A stretch of DNA of 64,000 nucleotides, from contig NZ_JACWZY010000033.1 in assembly GCF_014699005.1 (NCBI RefSeq), forward strand, positions 32,196 through 96,195, read 5' to 3'. Below the pieces are notes generated by a model. The model was not told where the DNA came from, did no database searches, and worked only from the letters and a program-made list of their open reading frames with translations. This DNA comes from Spirosoma profusum. Its GTDB lineage: Bacteria > Bacteroidota > Bacteroidia > Cytophagales > Spirosomataceae. Positions 1-8,340 of the stretch are shown here, piece by piece. The stretch's first letter is position 1. Every line of letters starts with the position of its first letter. The position numbers were made by a program, and so were the translations under genes.

Positions 1-888
1 AAAGGTGATTTTGTGGCCGAATGCCATGCCAAACGCCATACCAGTCAGATACAGATAGCGATTATCCTGCGTCTGGCGATATGTAAACAGCATGTAGAGC
101 AGTACGCTGAGATAAGCCGTCAGGACAATATCGGTTTCGGTGGTGATGGCCTGCATCAGAAAATCGGGCAGGAGCGCGTATCCCAGGGCGCAAAAAAAAC
201 TAGCCGATAATCGATTCTGACCAATACGTTGGACGATACCAAAAACAGCTATTATAGCCGTCCAGTAACTTAGGTGGTGAATGAATTTAAAACCGTTTTC
301 GAACCGGCCTGTCATCAGAAATGAATAAATCTGTAGCGTACAGACACTTTTCGGGTAGGTGTCCATGTTCCAGTTAGTTCCACCAAAATGGCGCATCGTT
401 CCTCGTTGAATGTATTGCATCACCCGGTTCAGGTGCCCGGTCATGCTGTCCCATTCGTTCGGAACTGTGAAGAAAACCAGCAATAAATTCGTAAAAGCGA
501 TAACTGTTAACGTAGCGAACAACGTAACAAACAGAAACCGCGAATAGCCCGAAAGTCCTCTGAACCAGACAGTAAATGTTTGCCTGCGCTCACTAACAAG
601 CTGACGTACTGAAAATCGTCTGTTTAAAGACGCTTGTTTTGAAGAAGTCAGCCACTTTAGCAACGTACCAAGAACAGTGGCCGTAATAAATACCGAACCG
701 GCCCAAACGATCGCGTTGGCTGTCTGGTAAAGTGCTGATAAAATGAAACCAGTTAAGATAACGCTGCCTGCTCCCAGCAAAAAAGTGGTTACCCACCACT
801 CCGATAACGAAGGCCGACTAATATACGTGGCGATACGTCCCAGGTAAAAAAGAAACAGGAAAAGCGAAAGAAGATATAAAATGACCAT
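1..888 (-). CDS. Membrane glycosyltransferase, GT39/ArnT-like (partial, N-terminal 296 residues)
   Basis: The frame is open from an ATG at 888 down to base 1, so only the N-terminal part is present. I translated it by hand: hydrophobic stretches lie at about residues 2-16, 31-54, 57-76 and 118-142, followed by the loop motif NEWDSMTGHLNRVMQYIQ (144-161) and ETDIVLTAYL (251-260). These resemble the first periplasmic loop of lipid-linked-sugar glycosyltransferases (GT-C fold, GT39-like), which glycosylate lipids or proteins outside the inner membrane. It is the last visible gene of the Wza-Wzz-Wzm-Wzt-DegT operon, 76 bases after the aminotransferase. The family is fairly clear; acceptor and sugar are unknown. 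Confidence 0.75.
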   Translation of the reverse strand, partial: MVILYLLSLFLFLFYLGRIATYISRPSLSEWWVTTFLLGAGSVILTGFILSALYQTANAIVWAGSVFITATVLGTLLKWLTSSKQASLNRRFSVRQLVSERRQTFTVWFRGLSGYSRFLFVTLFATLTVIAFTNLLLVFFTVPNEWDSMTGHLNRVMQYIQRGTMRHFGGTNWNMDTYPKSVCTLQIYSFLMTGRFENGFKFIHHLSYWTAIIAVFGIVQRIGQNRLSASFFCALGYALLPDFLMQAITTETDIVLTAYLSVLLYMLFTYRQTQDNRYLYLTGMAFGMAFGHKITF

Positions 889-964
889 ACGGAATGCACG
901 GGTGGAGCTGATGAATCGCTGATTTCAGATAAACCAGCCATCAGAAACCGGCCCGGTCGATACA

Positions 965-2068
965 TTATACATTTTCGTCCACAAGGGCAACCGTTTCGTT
1001 GACGATGGTAGCTATTCGTTCGATGACCTCCTCGGACAAATCTGGGTACATGGGCAGGGAAAGCACACAAATGGCGGCTTCTTCCGAAATGGGGCATGGT
1101 TGGACCCCGGTTTTTTCGGTTGCAAACGGCAGGATATTGAGTGATGGGTAAAAGTACCGACGTGGTAGAATGTCCTGTGCTATGAGTGCATCCATGACAC
1201 GTAGCAAAACTTCCTCCGACTCGAATACAACAGGATAATATGCATAATTGTATTCCATGCCGGGCATGAGTGTTGGCCGTTTAATCCGGCTGAAATCAAG
1301 CTGATTGTCGTAGATGTCAAAGCGTTTTTTTCGGTCAGCAATCAATTCGGGCACTTTTGGTAAAACACACAGGCCCATAGCCGCGTGAAACTCTGAATTT
1401 TTGGCGTTGATCCCGATGCTTCTGTAATCATCGTTTTTATGGCCGAATGAGCGGTAAAAATGCAATTTCTCTGCCATTGCGTCGTCATTCGTGACGATGC
1501 ATCCTCCTTCAACCGTATGAAATACTTTGGTAGCGTGAAAACTACACGTACTGAGGTCGCCGTAACTCAGGATAGATTTGCCATTGTATTTAGCTCCGAA
1601 CGTGTGTGCAGCGTCGTAGATGACCTTTAAGTTAAACTCGTCGGCAATCGCCTGAATTTCGTCAATCCGACAGGCATTTCCATACACGTGTGTAGCCATG
1701 ATGGCCTGCGTGTTTTCGGTTATGAGTGGCCTGATTTTCTCCGGGTCGATGTTGAAATCGTCGGGGCGAATGTCGGCAAAAATAGGGGTGCAACCTTCCC
1801 AAAGCAGCGCGTTGGTCGTAGCTACGTATGAAAAAGGGGTTGTAATAACCTCTTTAGTGATATTCAGGGCTTTAATCGCCATCTGAAGAACAACTGTCCC
1901 ATTGGAACAGAATTTCAGGTGCTTTACACCCAGATATTGCTTCAATTCAGTTTCCAGTCTGCGCAGCAAAGGCCCATCGTTAGTCAGATGTACCGTTTTC
2001 CAGATTTCCTCCAGATATTTGGTATATTCTTCAATATCAGGAAGATAAGACTTCGTTACGTTAATCAT
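965..2068 (-). CDS. DegT/DnrJ/EryC1/StrS-family PLP sugar aminotransferase
   Basis: 367 residues, full length for the family. It has the fold-type I pattern: SNGT near 55-58 for phosphate binding, YDAAHTFGAKY at 151-161 with the PLP-contacting Asp152, and HATKVFHTVEGG at 178-189 with Lys181 as the expected Schiff-base lysine. Family members transfer an amino group from glutamate to a nucleotide-linked keto sugar, making amino sugars such as 4-amino-4,6-dideoxyhexoses. Lying directly behind the Wzm/Wzt exporter genes, it probably makes a residue of the exported glycan. The exact nucleotide sugar cannot be read from sequence. No partner dehydratase is visible here, so the substrate must be made elsewhere or further left. 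Confidence 0.9.
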   Translation of the reverse strand: MINVTKSYLPDIEEYTKYLEEIWKTVHLTNDGPLLRRLETELKQYLGVKHLKFCSNGTVVLQMAIKALNITKEVITTPFSYVATTNALLWEGCTPIFADIRPDDFNIDPEKIRPLITENTQAIMATHVYGNACRIDEIQAIADEFNLKVIYDAAHTFGAKYNGKSILSYGDLSTCSFHATKVFHTVEGGCIVTNDDAMAEKLHFYRSFGHKNDDYRSIGINAKNSEFHAAMGLCVLPKVPELIADRKKRFDIYDNQLDFSRIKRPTLMPGMEYNYAYYPVVFESEEVLLRVMDALIAQDILPRRYFYPSLNILPFATEKTGVQPCPISEEAAICVLSLPMYPDLSEEVIERIATIVNETVALVDENV

Positions 2069-2127
2069 TAATCAATGGCTGTTTGCTGAACGTACCCAAC
2101 GTATCAATACGTAACACGTTAACTAAA

Positions 2128-3408
2128 TTACGGTTTGCTGCTTACGGCGGCTGGTTCTGTGACGGCTGGTTCCAGCATTTTTGTTTGGAAAGGAAACTGT
2201 GGCCGCACATATCCTGGCCATTTGCCGTACCAGGCAATTCCTTCCCGATAATCTTCTACATCAAAGGTAATGCCTTCTTCCATATTATACAGCACAGTAA
2301 CGGTATCCTTCACAATCATCATGGAAATTGTATACGTACCGTCGTTCAGAAAGTAGCCTGGAATGGTGCATTCGCCCATAATAAGACCTTTCTCGTAAGC
2401 CGTCGATTGGGTTCCTATGTTAAAGATGCATTCGCCCGTCAGTGAGTTCAGGTGTAAGCTCAAATTCAGGTTGGCCCGATCCATCATGTTCCAGAACTCA
2501 AACTGTAATTTCATTGGCGTCCGAACATCGATACTGTTCGAATCTTCCTCATAATTAGGTATAAGCTCGATTCGGCGGATACGTACCAGATCATTACCGG
2601 GTGCCTCTTCAGGCGTATCCCATTGACGTAGCAGCCGAACTTTCGACACTTTGCTGAGGTAAGAAGCGATCACCTGGTTGGTTTCACCCTGTTCAATGAG
2701 CCGCCCTTTTTCAAAATAAAGCGTTTTGTTACATAGTGCCTGAACCGCCGTCAGGTTATGGCTTACGAAAATAATGGTACGTCCACTGGCCGAATTGTCC
2801 CGCATTTTACCGAGACTTTTCTTTTGAAACTCGGCATCACCAACAGCCAGCACTTCATCAACAATCATGATTTCAGGGTCGAGGTGGGCCGAAATAGCAA
2901 AACCCAACCGGACGTACATCCCTGATGAATAACGCTTTACAGGGGTATCCAGGAATTTCTCTACACCCGCAAAAGCAACGATTTCATCGAACTGTTTCCG
3001 GATTTCGCTACGTGTCATACCGAGCAGCGAGCCGTTCAGATAGATATTTTCACGACCTGTTAATTCGGGGTGAAAACCAGTTCCTACTTCCAGCAAACTC
3101 GCCACACGACCCCGTATCCGTACACTACCCGTGGTAGGTTCAATAATTTTGCTCAGAATTTTGAGCATGGTCGATTTTCCGGCGCCATTATGGCCTACAA
3201 TGCCTACACGGTCGCCTTGTTCAATCGTAAAATTTACATCACGTAGTGCCCAAAACTCTTCGTGTGTAATGGTATTGTCATTTTTGTTACGTCCGAATAT
3301 TGACCGAAGGTTTTCGGTAATAACATCCCGTAACGTATTAGCACCCTTGCCCTTTTGGTGGTCAATGATGTATTGTTTACTAATATTTTCGACAGTAATT
3401 ACAGGCAT
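2128..3408 (-). CDS. Polysaccharide ABC exporter, ATP-binding subunit with C-terminal glycan-recognition domain (Wzt-like)
   Basis: Residues about 1-240 are an ABC ATPase: Walker A GHNGAGKST, signature YSSGM, Walker B IMIVDE followed by VLAVGDAEF, and the switch His in SHNLTAV. The remaining ~180 residues resemble the Wzt C-terminal beta-sandwich that binds the modified end of O-antigen chains before export. An upstream in-frame ATG at 3,423 exists, but it lies inside a perfect inverted repeat. MPVITVENISKQY at 3,408 matches where the family usually begins, so I chose it (426 residues). It works with the permease at 3,491-4,330 to move lipid-linked glycan across the inner membrane. An orphan ATPase of another exporter is unlikely given the context. 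Confidence 0.9.
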   Translation of the reverse strand: MPVITVENISKQYIIDHQKGKGANTLRDVITENLRSIFGRNKNDNTITHEEFWALRDVNFTIEQGDRVGIVGHNGAGKSTMLKILSKIIEPTTGSVRIRGRVASLLEVGTGFHPELTGRENIYLNGSLLGMTRSEIRKQFDEIVAFAGVEKFLDTPVKRYSSGMYVRLGFAISAHLDPEIMIVDEVLAVGDAEFQKKSLGKMRDNSASGRTIIFVSHNLTAVQALCNKTLYFEKGRLIEQGETNQVIASYLSKVSKVRLLRQWDTPEEAPGNDLVRIRRIELIPNYEEDSNSIDVRTPMKLQFEFWNMMDRANLNLSLHLNSLTGECIFNIGTQSTAYEKGLIMGECTIPGYFLNDGTYTISMMIVKDTVTVLYNMEEGITFDVEDYREGIAWYGKWPGYVRPQFPFQTKMLEPAVTEPAAVSSKP

Positions 3409-3420
3409 AGTGTCAAGAAT

Positions 3421-3484
3421 CATCAGTCATTCGTCGCTAGTCAATTGTTTATGTTTTCTATTGACTAGCGACGAATGACTGATG
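3421..3484. repeat. Perfect 25-bp inverted repeat between the exporter subunit genes
   Basis: The arms 3,421-3,445 and 3,460-3,484 are exact reverse complements (CATCAGTCATTCGTCGCTAG and five more bases), with a 14-base spacer. It fills nearly all the space between the permease stop (3,491) and the ATPase start (3,408). There is no U-tract on the transcribed strand, so it is not a classical intrinsic terminator. In the mRNA it would form a strong hairpin just ahead of the wzt start and could change subunit ratio or mRNA stability; that role is inference. Confidence 0.85.
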
Positions 3485-3490
3485 ACTTAG

Positions 3491-4330
3491 TTAAATATCA
3501 TCCACGAACGAATTTTCGCGACTTCGGTAAAAATAAAGCGATAAAATTAAACAAACGACGACAATAGCGACGGAAATGAACAAACTCTGTGGGTTAAAAT
3601 AGGCTTTCTCACCGAGAAGCGACCATCGGAATCCATCAATAATACCCACCATCGGATTGTACCAGTAAAGCGGAGCCCACCACTCATTCGATTTCTCCGC
3701 AACCAACCGACTGCTGTACGCAATGGGGCAAATATAAAAACCCACTTGCACGATGAACGGGATGAGCTGGCCAATGTCGCGGAAGCGAACATTGATGGCA
3801 GCAAAGAATAACCCAAAAGCAAGTGAAGCCATCAACGCCAGCAGAATAAAAGCGGGGAGCATCAATAAATGCCAGTCAGGTATGAACCGATACCAGATCG
3901 CGATGACAATAAACAACCCTAGTGACACCAGAAAATCGACAAAACTAATGGCAATTGAACTGATGGGCATGATGAGTCGGGGAAAATATACCTTCGTCAC
4001 CAGATTGGCGTTCATGGTCACGCTGTTGCTGATTTGGGTAAAAGCCGTTGAGAAAAATGTCCAGACGGTGATTCCGCCCAGTACCATCAGTGGATAAGGA
4101 ACGCCGGGATCGGAGGGAAGTTTGGCAATCTTGCTGAAAACGAACACCATAATTAGCATGGTGGTGAGCGGGCGAATAAGACCCCAGGCTGTGCCAAGCG
4201 CGGTTTGTTTGTAACGTACTGATACGTCGCGCATGGCCAGAATATACATTAGTTCCCGGTTACGCCACAGGTCTCGCCAATAGTGCCGTTCGGAGCGGCC
4301 GGGTTGTATAAGTACTTCGTAGTTCTTCAA
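3491..4330 (-). CDS. Polysaccharide ABC exporter, permease subunit (Wzm-like, ABC-2 type)
   Basis: 279 residues with about six membrane segments, the usual size and topology of ABC-2 polysaccharide permeases. The N-terminus (RDLWRNRELMYILAMRDVSV) followed by RYKQTALGTAWGLIRPL is the typical cytoplasmic gate-helix region of Wzm/TagG/KpsM-type proteins. With the adjacent Wzt-like ATPase it should form the channel moving undecaprenyl-linked O-antigen or capsule chains to the periplasm. It lies 94 bases after the Wzz-like gene, a gap filled by an 8-base-periodic palindromic repeat. Confidence 0.92.
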   Translation of the reverse strand: MKNYEVLIQPGRSERHYWRDLWRNRELMYILAMRDVSVRYKQTALGTAWGLIRPLTTMLIMVFVFSKIAKLPSDPGVPYPLMVLGGITVWTFFSTAFTQISNSVTMNANLVTKVYFPRLIMPISSIAISFVDFLVSLGLFIVIAIWYRFIPDWHLLMLPAFILLALMASLAFGLFFAAINVRFRDIGQLIPFIVQVGFYICPIAYSSRLVAEKSNEWWAPLYWYNPMVGIIDGFRWSLLGEKAYFNPQSLFISVAIVVVCLILSLYFYRSRENSFVDDI

Positions 4331-4426
4331 GTTGAAAAGCTGTAAAGTTATAAAGTTATAAAGTTGTAAGGTTGTAGAGTTGGTGGGCTTTGCGCCGAAC
4401 TTTACAACCGTATAACTTTACAACTC
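4331..4426. repeat. Palindromic repeat built from 8-base units, copy 1 of 3
   Basis: The left arm is a degenerate tandem of 8-base units of the form RTARRGTT (ATAAAGTT, ATAAAGTT, GTAAGGTT, GTAGAGTT). The right arm, from about 4,393, carries the complementary units (AACTTTAC AACCGTAT AACTTTAC). The two arms can pair over about 30 bases. The right arm runs into the TGA stop (4,425-4,427) of the Wzz-like gene. Related copies are at 38,041-38,156 and 39,560-39,667. Confidence 0.85.
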
Positions 4427-5543
4427 ATCCTTCCTTCATGATTGAGCGATACGTTTCGCGCAGGAAGATGATAATAATGGATAAAAATAAACCGACGGCG
4501 ATACCTGCCTGTAGTCCCAGTGAGGCTTTTATTTCTTTATACAATGGGAAAGCCACCGGTTCGATGATCGTAAACAGCGGGGTTTCCCGAATGAGTGACA
4601 GACGCATATTGTCGGCCTGTTGAAGAGCTGTGTAGTACAGCGTAGTCAGGAAGCTCGAGTTGCGGGTTAATTTGGTTTCCGTAATACGGGCTTGTGCCAC
4701 AACGACCTGCTGATTCTGGTCGAGGTACTGAGCCAGTCGGTTTTCGGTGCCAGATAAAATCCTCGCGATGGAGTCGGCCCGTGTGTTTAGCAGGTCGTAC
4801 ATCTCGCGGGTTTTCTTGGTTTGTTTCCGTTGATAATCCTCCTCAATCGTTTGGAGGTGTGTCGTCAGAAAGGATGCTGTTAGATGCTCGTCTTCCATCC
4901 CGCAACTAAGCGTCATAAACGACGATTTGCGTTCGGGTTGTTTTACGGTGATTTCCTTAATAATGCGCGAATAAATCGTCGACATGGCGATTTGCTCTGT
5001 GCGGGAGTACTCGCTGGGTAGTTTCGCTCGATCGAAATAAAAGGCACGTAACGTATCATTATCTTCCCACTCTTTGTCGCGAATGCCGCTGTGGCGAATG
5101 TAGTAGTTTACCAGTAGCGTGTCTTTCCCGTTGATGGTATCGTGCTTCATGAGTGTCTTTTCCACCACCGGGCGCGACCGGGCATAAATGAGAAAGTTAT
5201 CGCCAGAGAAAATGTTTGCATCTGGCGCTCCACCACCCAGGCCAAAAGCGCCTGCCAACTGACTCAGTTCGCCCAAGCCACCACTTGATGAACCACTGCC
5301 CAGGTTGAACATAATGGACGAGTTGTAAATAGGGGCTTGTTTGTGGGTTATGTCGAAAATAAAGCCAATTACGGCCCCAATACCAGTCAGTATCAGCAAC
5401 AGTCTCCAGTTGCGTTTGGCTACGTCTTTCAACTTGAAGAGACGTAACACCACCGATTTCGGCGAGATCTGATCCGGTGGCAACGCACGCGATACGGTTG
5501 GTGGGTTGGCGGTGGTGGTTGTCGTTGAATTAGTTGGATTCAT
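4425..5543 (-). CDS. Wzz-like polysaccharide co-polymerase / chain-length determinant
   Basis: 372 residues with the two-membrane-helix layout of polysaccharide co-polymerases: a helix at about 46-66 (WRLLLILTGIGAVIGFIFDI), a long periplasmic, helix-rich middle, and a second helix at about 345-365 (LQAGIAVGLFLSIIIIFL). A proline-rich N-terminal tail precedes the first helix. It ends soon after the second helix, so there is no fused Wzc-type tyrosine kinase. It probably bridges the inner-membrane exporter and the Wza-like porin encoded just upstream (17 bases away) and influences chain length. A Gly-rich segment near 83-107 is unusual and of unknown role. Confidence 0.85.
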   Translation of the reverse strand: MNPTNSTTTTTANPPTVSRALPPDQISPKSVVLRLFKLKDVAKRNWRLLLILTGIGAVIGFIFDITHKQAPIYNSSIMFNLGSGSSSGGLGELSQLAGAFGLGGGAPDANIFSGDNFLIYARSRPVVEKTLMKHDTINGKDTLLVNYYIRHSGIRDKEWEDNDTLRAFYFDRAKLPSEYSRTEQIAMSTIYSRIIKEITVKQPERKSSFMTLSCGMEDEHLTASFLTTHLQTIEEDYQRKQTKKTREMYDLLNTRADSIARILSGTENRLAQYLDQNQQVVVAQARITETKLTRNSSFLTTLYYTALQQADNMRLSLIRETPLFTIIEPVAFPLYKEIKASLGLQAGIAVGLFLSIIIIFLRETYRSIMKEG

Positions 5544-5560
5544 AGGAAAGAAAAGCCGTT

Positions 5561-8089
5561 TTAACGAACTCGGGTGATAACTAAAATGGTTGTGACCAGG
5601 GTTAACAGCGAACCGGCTATACCAACTGTCGAATTCAGAATCTGCTGGGCCGTTAACGGAACGGATGTCTTCTTCGGAATAACGATTTCGGCACCGGGCT
5701 CAACACGTGGATACACGTTAAAGAACATGAATTTACGTGTCCGGTCAACCGAACCATTTGCATAAATCACAAACGAGCGACGACGCTGCGACTTGGCCGT
5801 AAAACCACCAGCGTTCGAAATGTAGTCCTGAAAATTCTGCCCAGAACGATATTTTACGGTGTTTGGCATTAATACTTCCCCCTGGATACGTACTGTTTCG
5901 AGCAGTTTAGGAATACGTAATATGTCGCCCTCCTGCACCATAATGTCTTCCGATGAGCCAGGTTTCGCCAGAATTTTCTTCAGGTTTATACCAATCGATT
6001 CCTGGCTATTGGCAGCAATGGTATCTGTTTCAACTGTAGACTGGGGGGTTGAAAGTCCATCTGCCAAGTCTTCACGCGCCTGTTTCCGACGAGTAATTTC
6101 ATCTGGGCTCAACTTAACTAATCGTATCAACGTAGCACCTTCTATGTACGCCTGGGGTGTTAATCCACCAGCCTGACTGATCATATCTGAAACTTTCTGG
6201 TCTTTACTACGTATCGGATAGGAACCGGGAATGATCACCTCGCCCTCTACGTTGGCATACGTTTGCACGAAATAGTTAGGTGATCTACGAACGACAACCT
6301 GATCGAAGGGTTCCAGAACGATCTTATTATCATCCGCGCTGAGCGATAAATCGCGATTGACATTGAATCGGAATACCTCAGCTGTCTGTGCAGAAACCGA
6401 ACGGGGGTCTGCATCTTTTTTCCGGCGAATCACCTCAACCTGCGAGGCCGCTGCCGATTCTTTCAGACCGCCTGAACGTAGCAACGCATCATTCAACGTC
6501 ATATTGACGATGTAAGGAATCTCTGTATTCACCAGGTTAACTTCGCCCTGCACGGAAACAGTGGCTCGTTCGGTCAGATCGAAGCGGGAAGCCACGATAA
6601 TCTGATCTTCGCGTTGCAGAGGTAGATCAGCTTCTGTACCAGCCAGAATATTGGCGAGGTTGACGGTAATGTTTTCCAGCGCCAGATCATCACGGGTCCG
6701 AACAATATTAACCCGACCTGTAAACGCATCTCCTTTCAGTCCTTCGGCTGCCGTAATCAGTTGTTTCAGTGTTGGGCTATTGTCAAGCGAATACTGCCCT
6801 GGGCGGTACACAGCTCCTTCTATAGTCACCTGATTCTCAAAGCGGTCCAGCAGACGTTCAACCGTAACGAGGTCGCCATCCTGCATAGCGAACGTACCAA
6901 ATTCAGAACGCGTTACGTCGACAACCTTAATTTCACGGTCGGTCAGCCGCGATACTTTTACCCGGTTTTTGTAAGCCTGAGCCGCGAAATCACCCGCGTA
7001 GAAAAGCAGCCGTTCCATGGTTTCGCCCGGTAACATTTCAAAAATATTGGGTCGTTTAACCGTCCCCGTTATTTCTACGTGCTGGATGAACGTAGTAAAG
7101 CGAATGTTATCGTTGTCCTGCAAACGAATATCGTTACGTTGTGTACCGTTCAGCAAGTAGTCATAAAGATCGAGCGTAGCTGCAACCCGGTTGTTACGTA
7201 TCAGCTGGACTTTGCGGAATGACCCCAGTTCGCTAGGACCTCCAGCCAGGTAAACGGCATTCAAAACCGTTGCCAGCGACGACATGGTATACGTACCAGG
7301 TCGAACAGCATCGCCCGTAACCGTTACGCGAATACTACGAATTTGGCCACCCAGTGATACTTCCAGGAACGTGTTCTGTGGGCCATACGATGATTTACGC
7401 AGACCAACAAAACGTTTCGACAGACGCTCGGTCAAACGAACTTTCGCCTGCTCAATTGATAGCCCGGACACGAAAACCGGCCCAATACCAGTTCCCTGCG
7501 CAAAATATACATTGCCATCGGGCGACACTTTCTGACTGAAATCGGTTTCTGTGTAGCCATACAGCTGAATATTCAACTGATCGCCAGGCCCAATAATGTA
7601 GTTACGGGGGGTGGCGATGTTCATATTCTGCGTAAACGTTTGTTTTAGATTTGGATCGTTGAAGATTGAAAACCCAAACAATCGCCGACGGGTTGCTTCC
7701 TTTTCAAGACGTTGCGACCGTTCGGCTTCGGTTTCATTACCAAGCTGAACACTATCCGGTTTCGCCTGGATGGTTGTATCGGCAGGGTCAGCGAGCGCAC
7801 GTCCATCAGGAGCTGTTTGTATGTTCTGGCCAGCACTACCGTTTCGCTGATTAAGTTGCTGGCGAACGTTGGCTGGTAAATTGTTCGGATTCACGCCTGC
7901 TGGCAATGACCGACCACCAGCACCCGATGGCAATCCCTGGGTAGAAGGAATAATCTGTGCCTGGGTTATCAGGCAAGCTGCCGAAAGTAATATTGTGACT
8001 ATGCCCGCGCGAAACCACCGACTGGAAAATGCGGGAGGAGAAAGAAAATATTTTGTTGGAAAGTCGCGATAAATTGACGGATTTTGCAT
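5561..8089 (-). CDS. Wza-like outer-membrane polysaccharide export protein with SLBB repeats
   Basis: 842 residues. A hydrophobic export signal (about 27-45, ending TQAQ) is followed by a polysaccharide-export domain (RNYIIGPGDQLNIQLYGYTE, about 161-180). Then come six SLBB-like units, each with a G.V..PG-type start: VTGDAVRPGTY, ITGTVKRPN, IEGAVYRPGQY, VQGEVN, VEGEVIIPGSY and IQGEVLMPN. The C-terminus carries one hydrophobic helix (SLLTLVTTILVI) before a short basic tail, as in Wza proteins whose last helix forms the outer-membrane pore. Much longer than E. coli Wza (~380), as is usual in Bacteroidota. First gene of the export operon; it diverges from parE across 251 bases in which I found no clear promoter. 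Confidence 0.92.
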   Translation of the reverse strand: MQNPSIYRDFPTKYFLSPPAFSSRWFRAGIVTILLSAACLITQAQIIPSTQGLPSGAGGRSLPAGVNPNNLPANVRQQLNQRNGSAGQNIQTAPDGRALADPADTTIQAKPDSVQLGNETEAERSQRLEKEATRRRLFGFSIFNDPNLKQTFTQNMNIATPRNYIIGPGDQLNIQLYGYTETDFSQKVSPDGNVYFAQGTGIGPVFVSGLSIEQAKVRLTERLSKRFVGLRKSSYGPQNTFLEVSLGGQIRSIRVTVTGDAVRPGTYTMSSLATVLNAVYLAGGPSELGSFRKVQLIRNNRVAATLDLYDYLLNGTQRNDIRLQDNDNIRFTTFIQHVEITGTVKRPNIFEMLPGETMERLLFYAGDFAAQAYKNRVKVSRLTDREIKVVDVTRSEFGTFAMQDGDLVTVERLLDRFENQVTIEGAVYRPGQYSLDNSPTLKQLITAAEGLKGDAFTGRVNIVRTRDDLALENITVNLANILAGTEADLPLQREDQIIVASRFDLTERATVSVQGEVNLVNTEIPYIVNMTLNDALLRSGGLKESAAASQVEVIRRKKDADPRSVSAQTAEVFRFNVNRDLSLSADDNKIVLEPFDQVVVRRSPNYFVQTYANVEGEVIIPGSYPIRSKDQKVSDMISQAGGLTPQAYIEGATLIRLVKLSPDEITRRKQAREDLADGLSTPQSTVETDTIAANSQESIGINLKKILAKPGSSEDIMVQEGDILRIPKLLETVRIQGEVLMPNTVKYRSGQNFQDYISNAGGFTAKSQRRRSFVIYANGSVDRTRKFMFFNVYPRVEPGAEIVIPKKTSVPLTAQQILNSTVGIAGSLLTLVTTILVITRVR

Positions 8090-8340
8090 AATTTTAAGAA
8101 GTCGAACAATCCTAGAAAGGGTTGGGACAAAGCTTTGTTAGTAACGTTATCCAGAGCCTTATAAGTACACACTACAGTTCAGTCGGCAAAGTAAGCGAAC
8201 TTTTGTTGGATTATGAATACTTTTCTATTGTCCGGAGAGTTTTCGGACGTAGTGGTAGCATGGTATAACTATTCCGATGTTTGTGAAAACTAATAAAGCT
8301 CGTTAATGGCTCATACCTGTTTATTTGTTATCCATTTTGT

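Noticed and set aside
8090..8340. Possible riboswitch or small RNA between wza and parE
   Set aside because: No convincing structure or consensus was found in the 251 bases.
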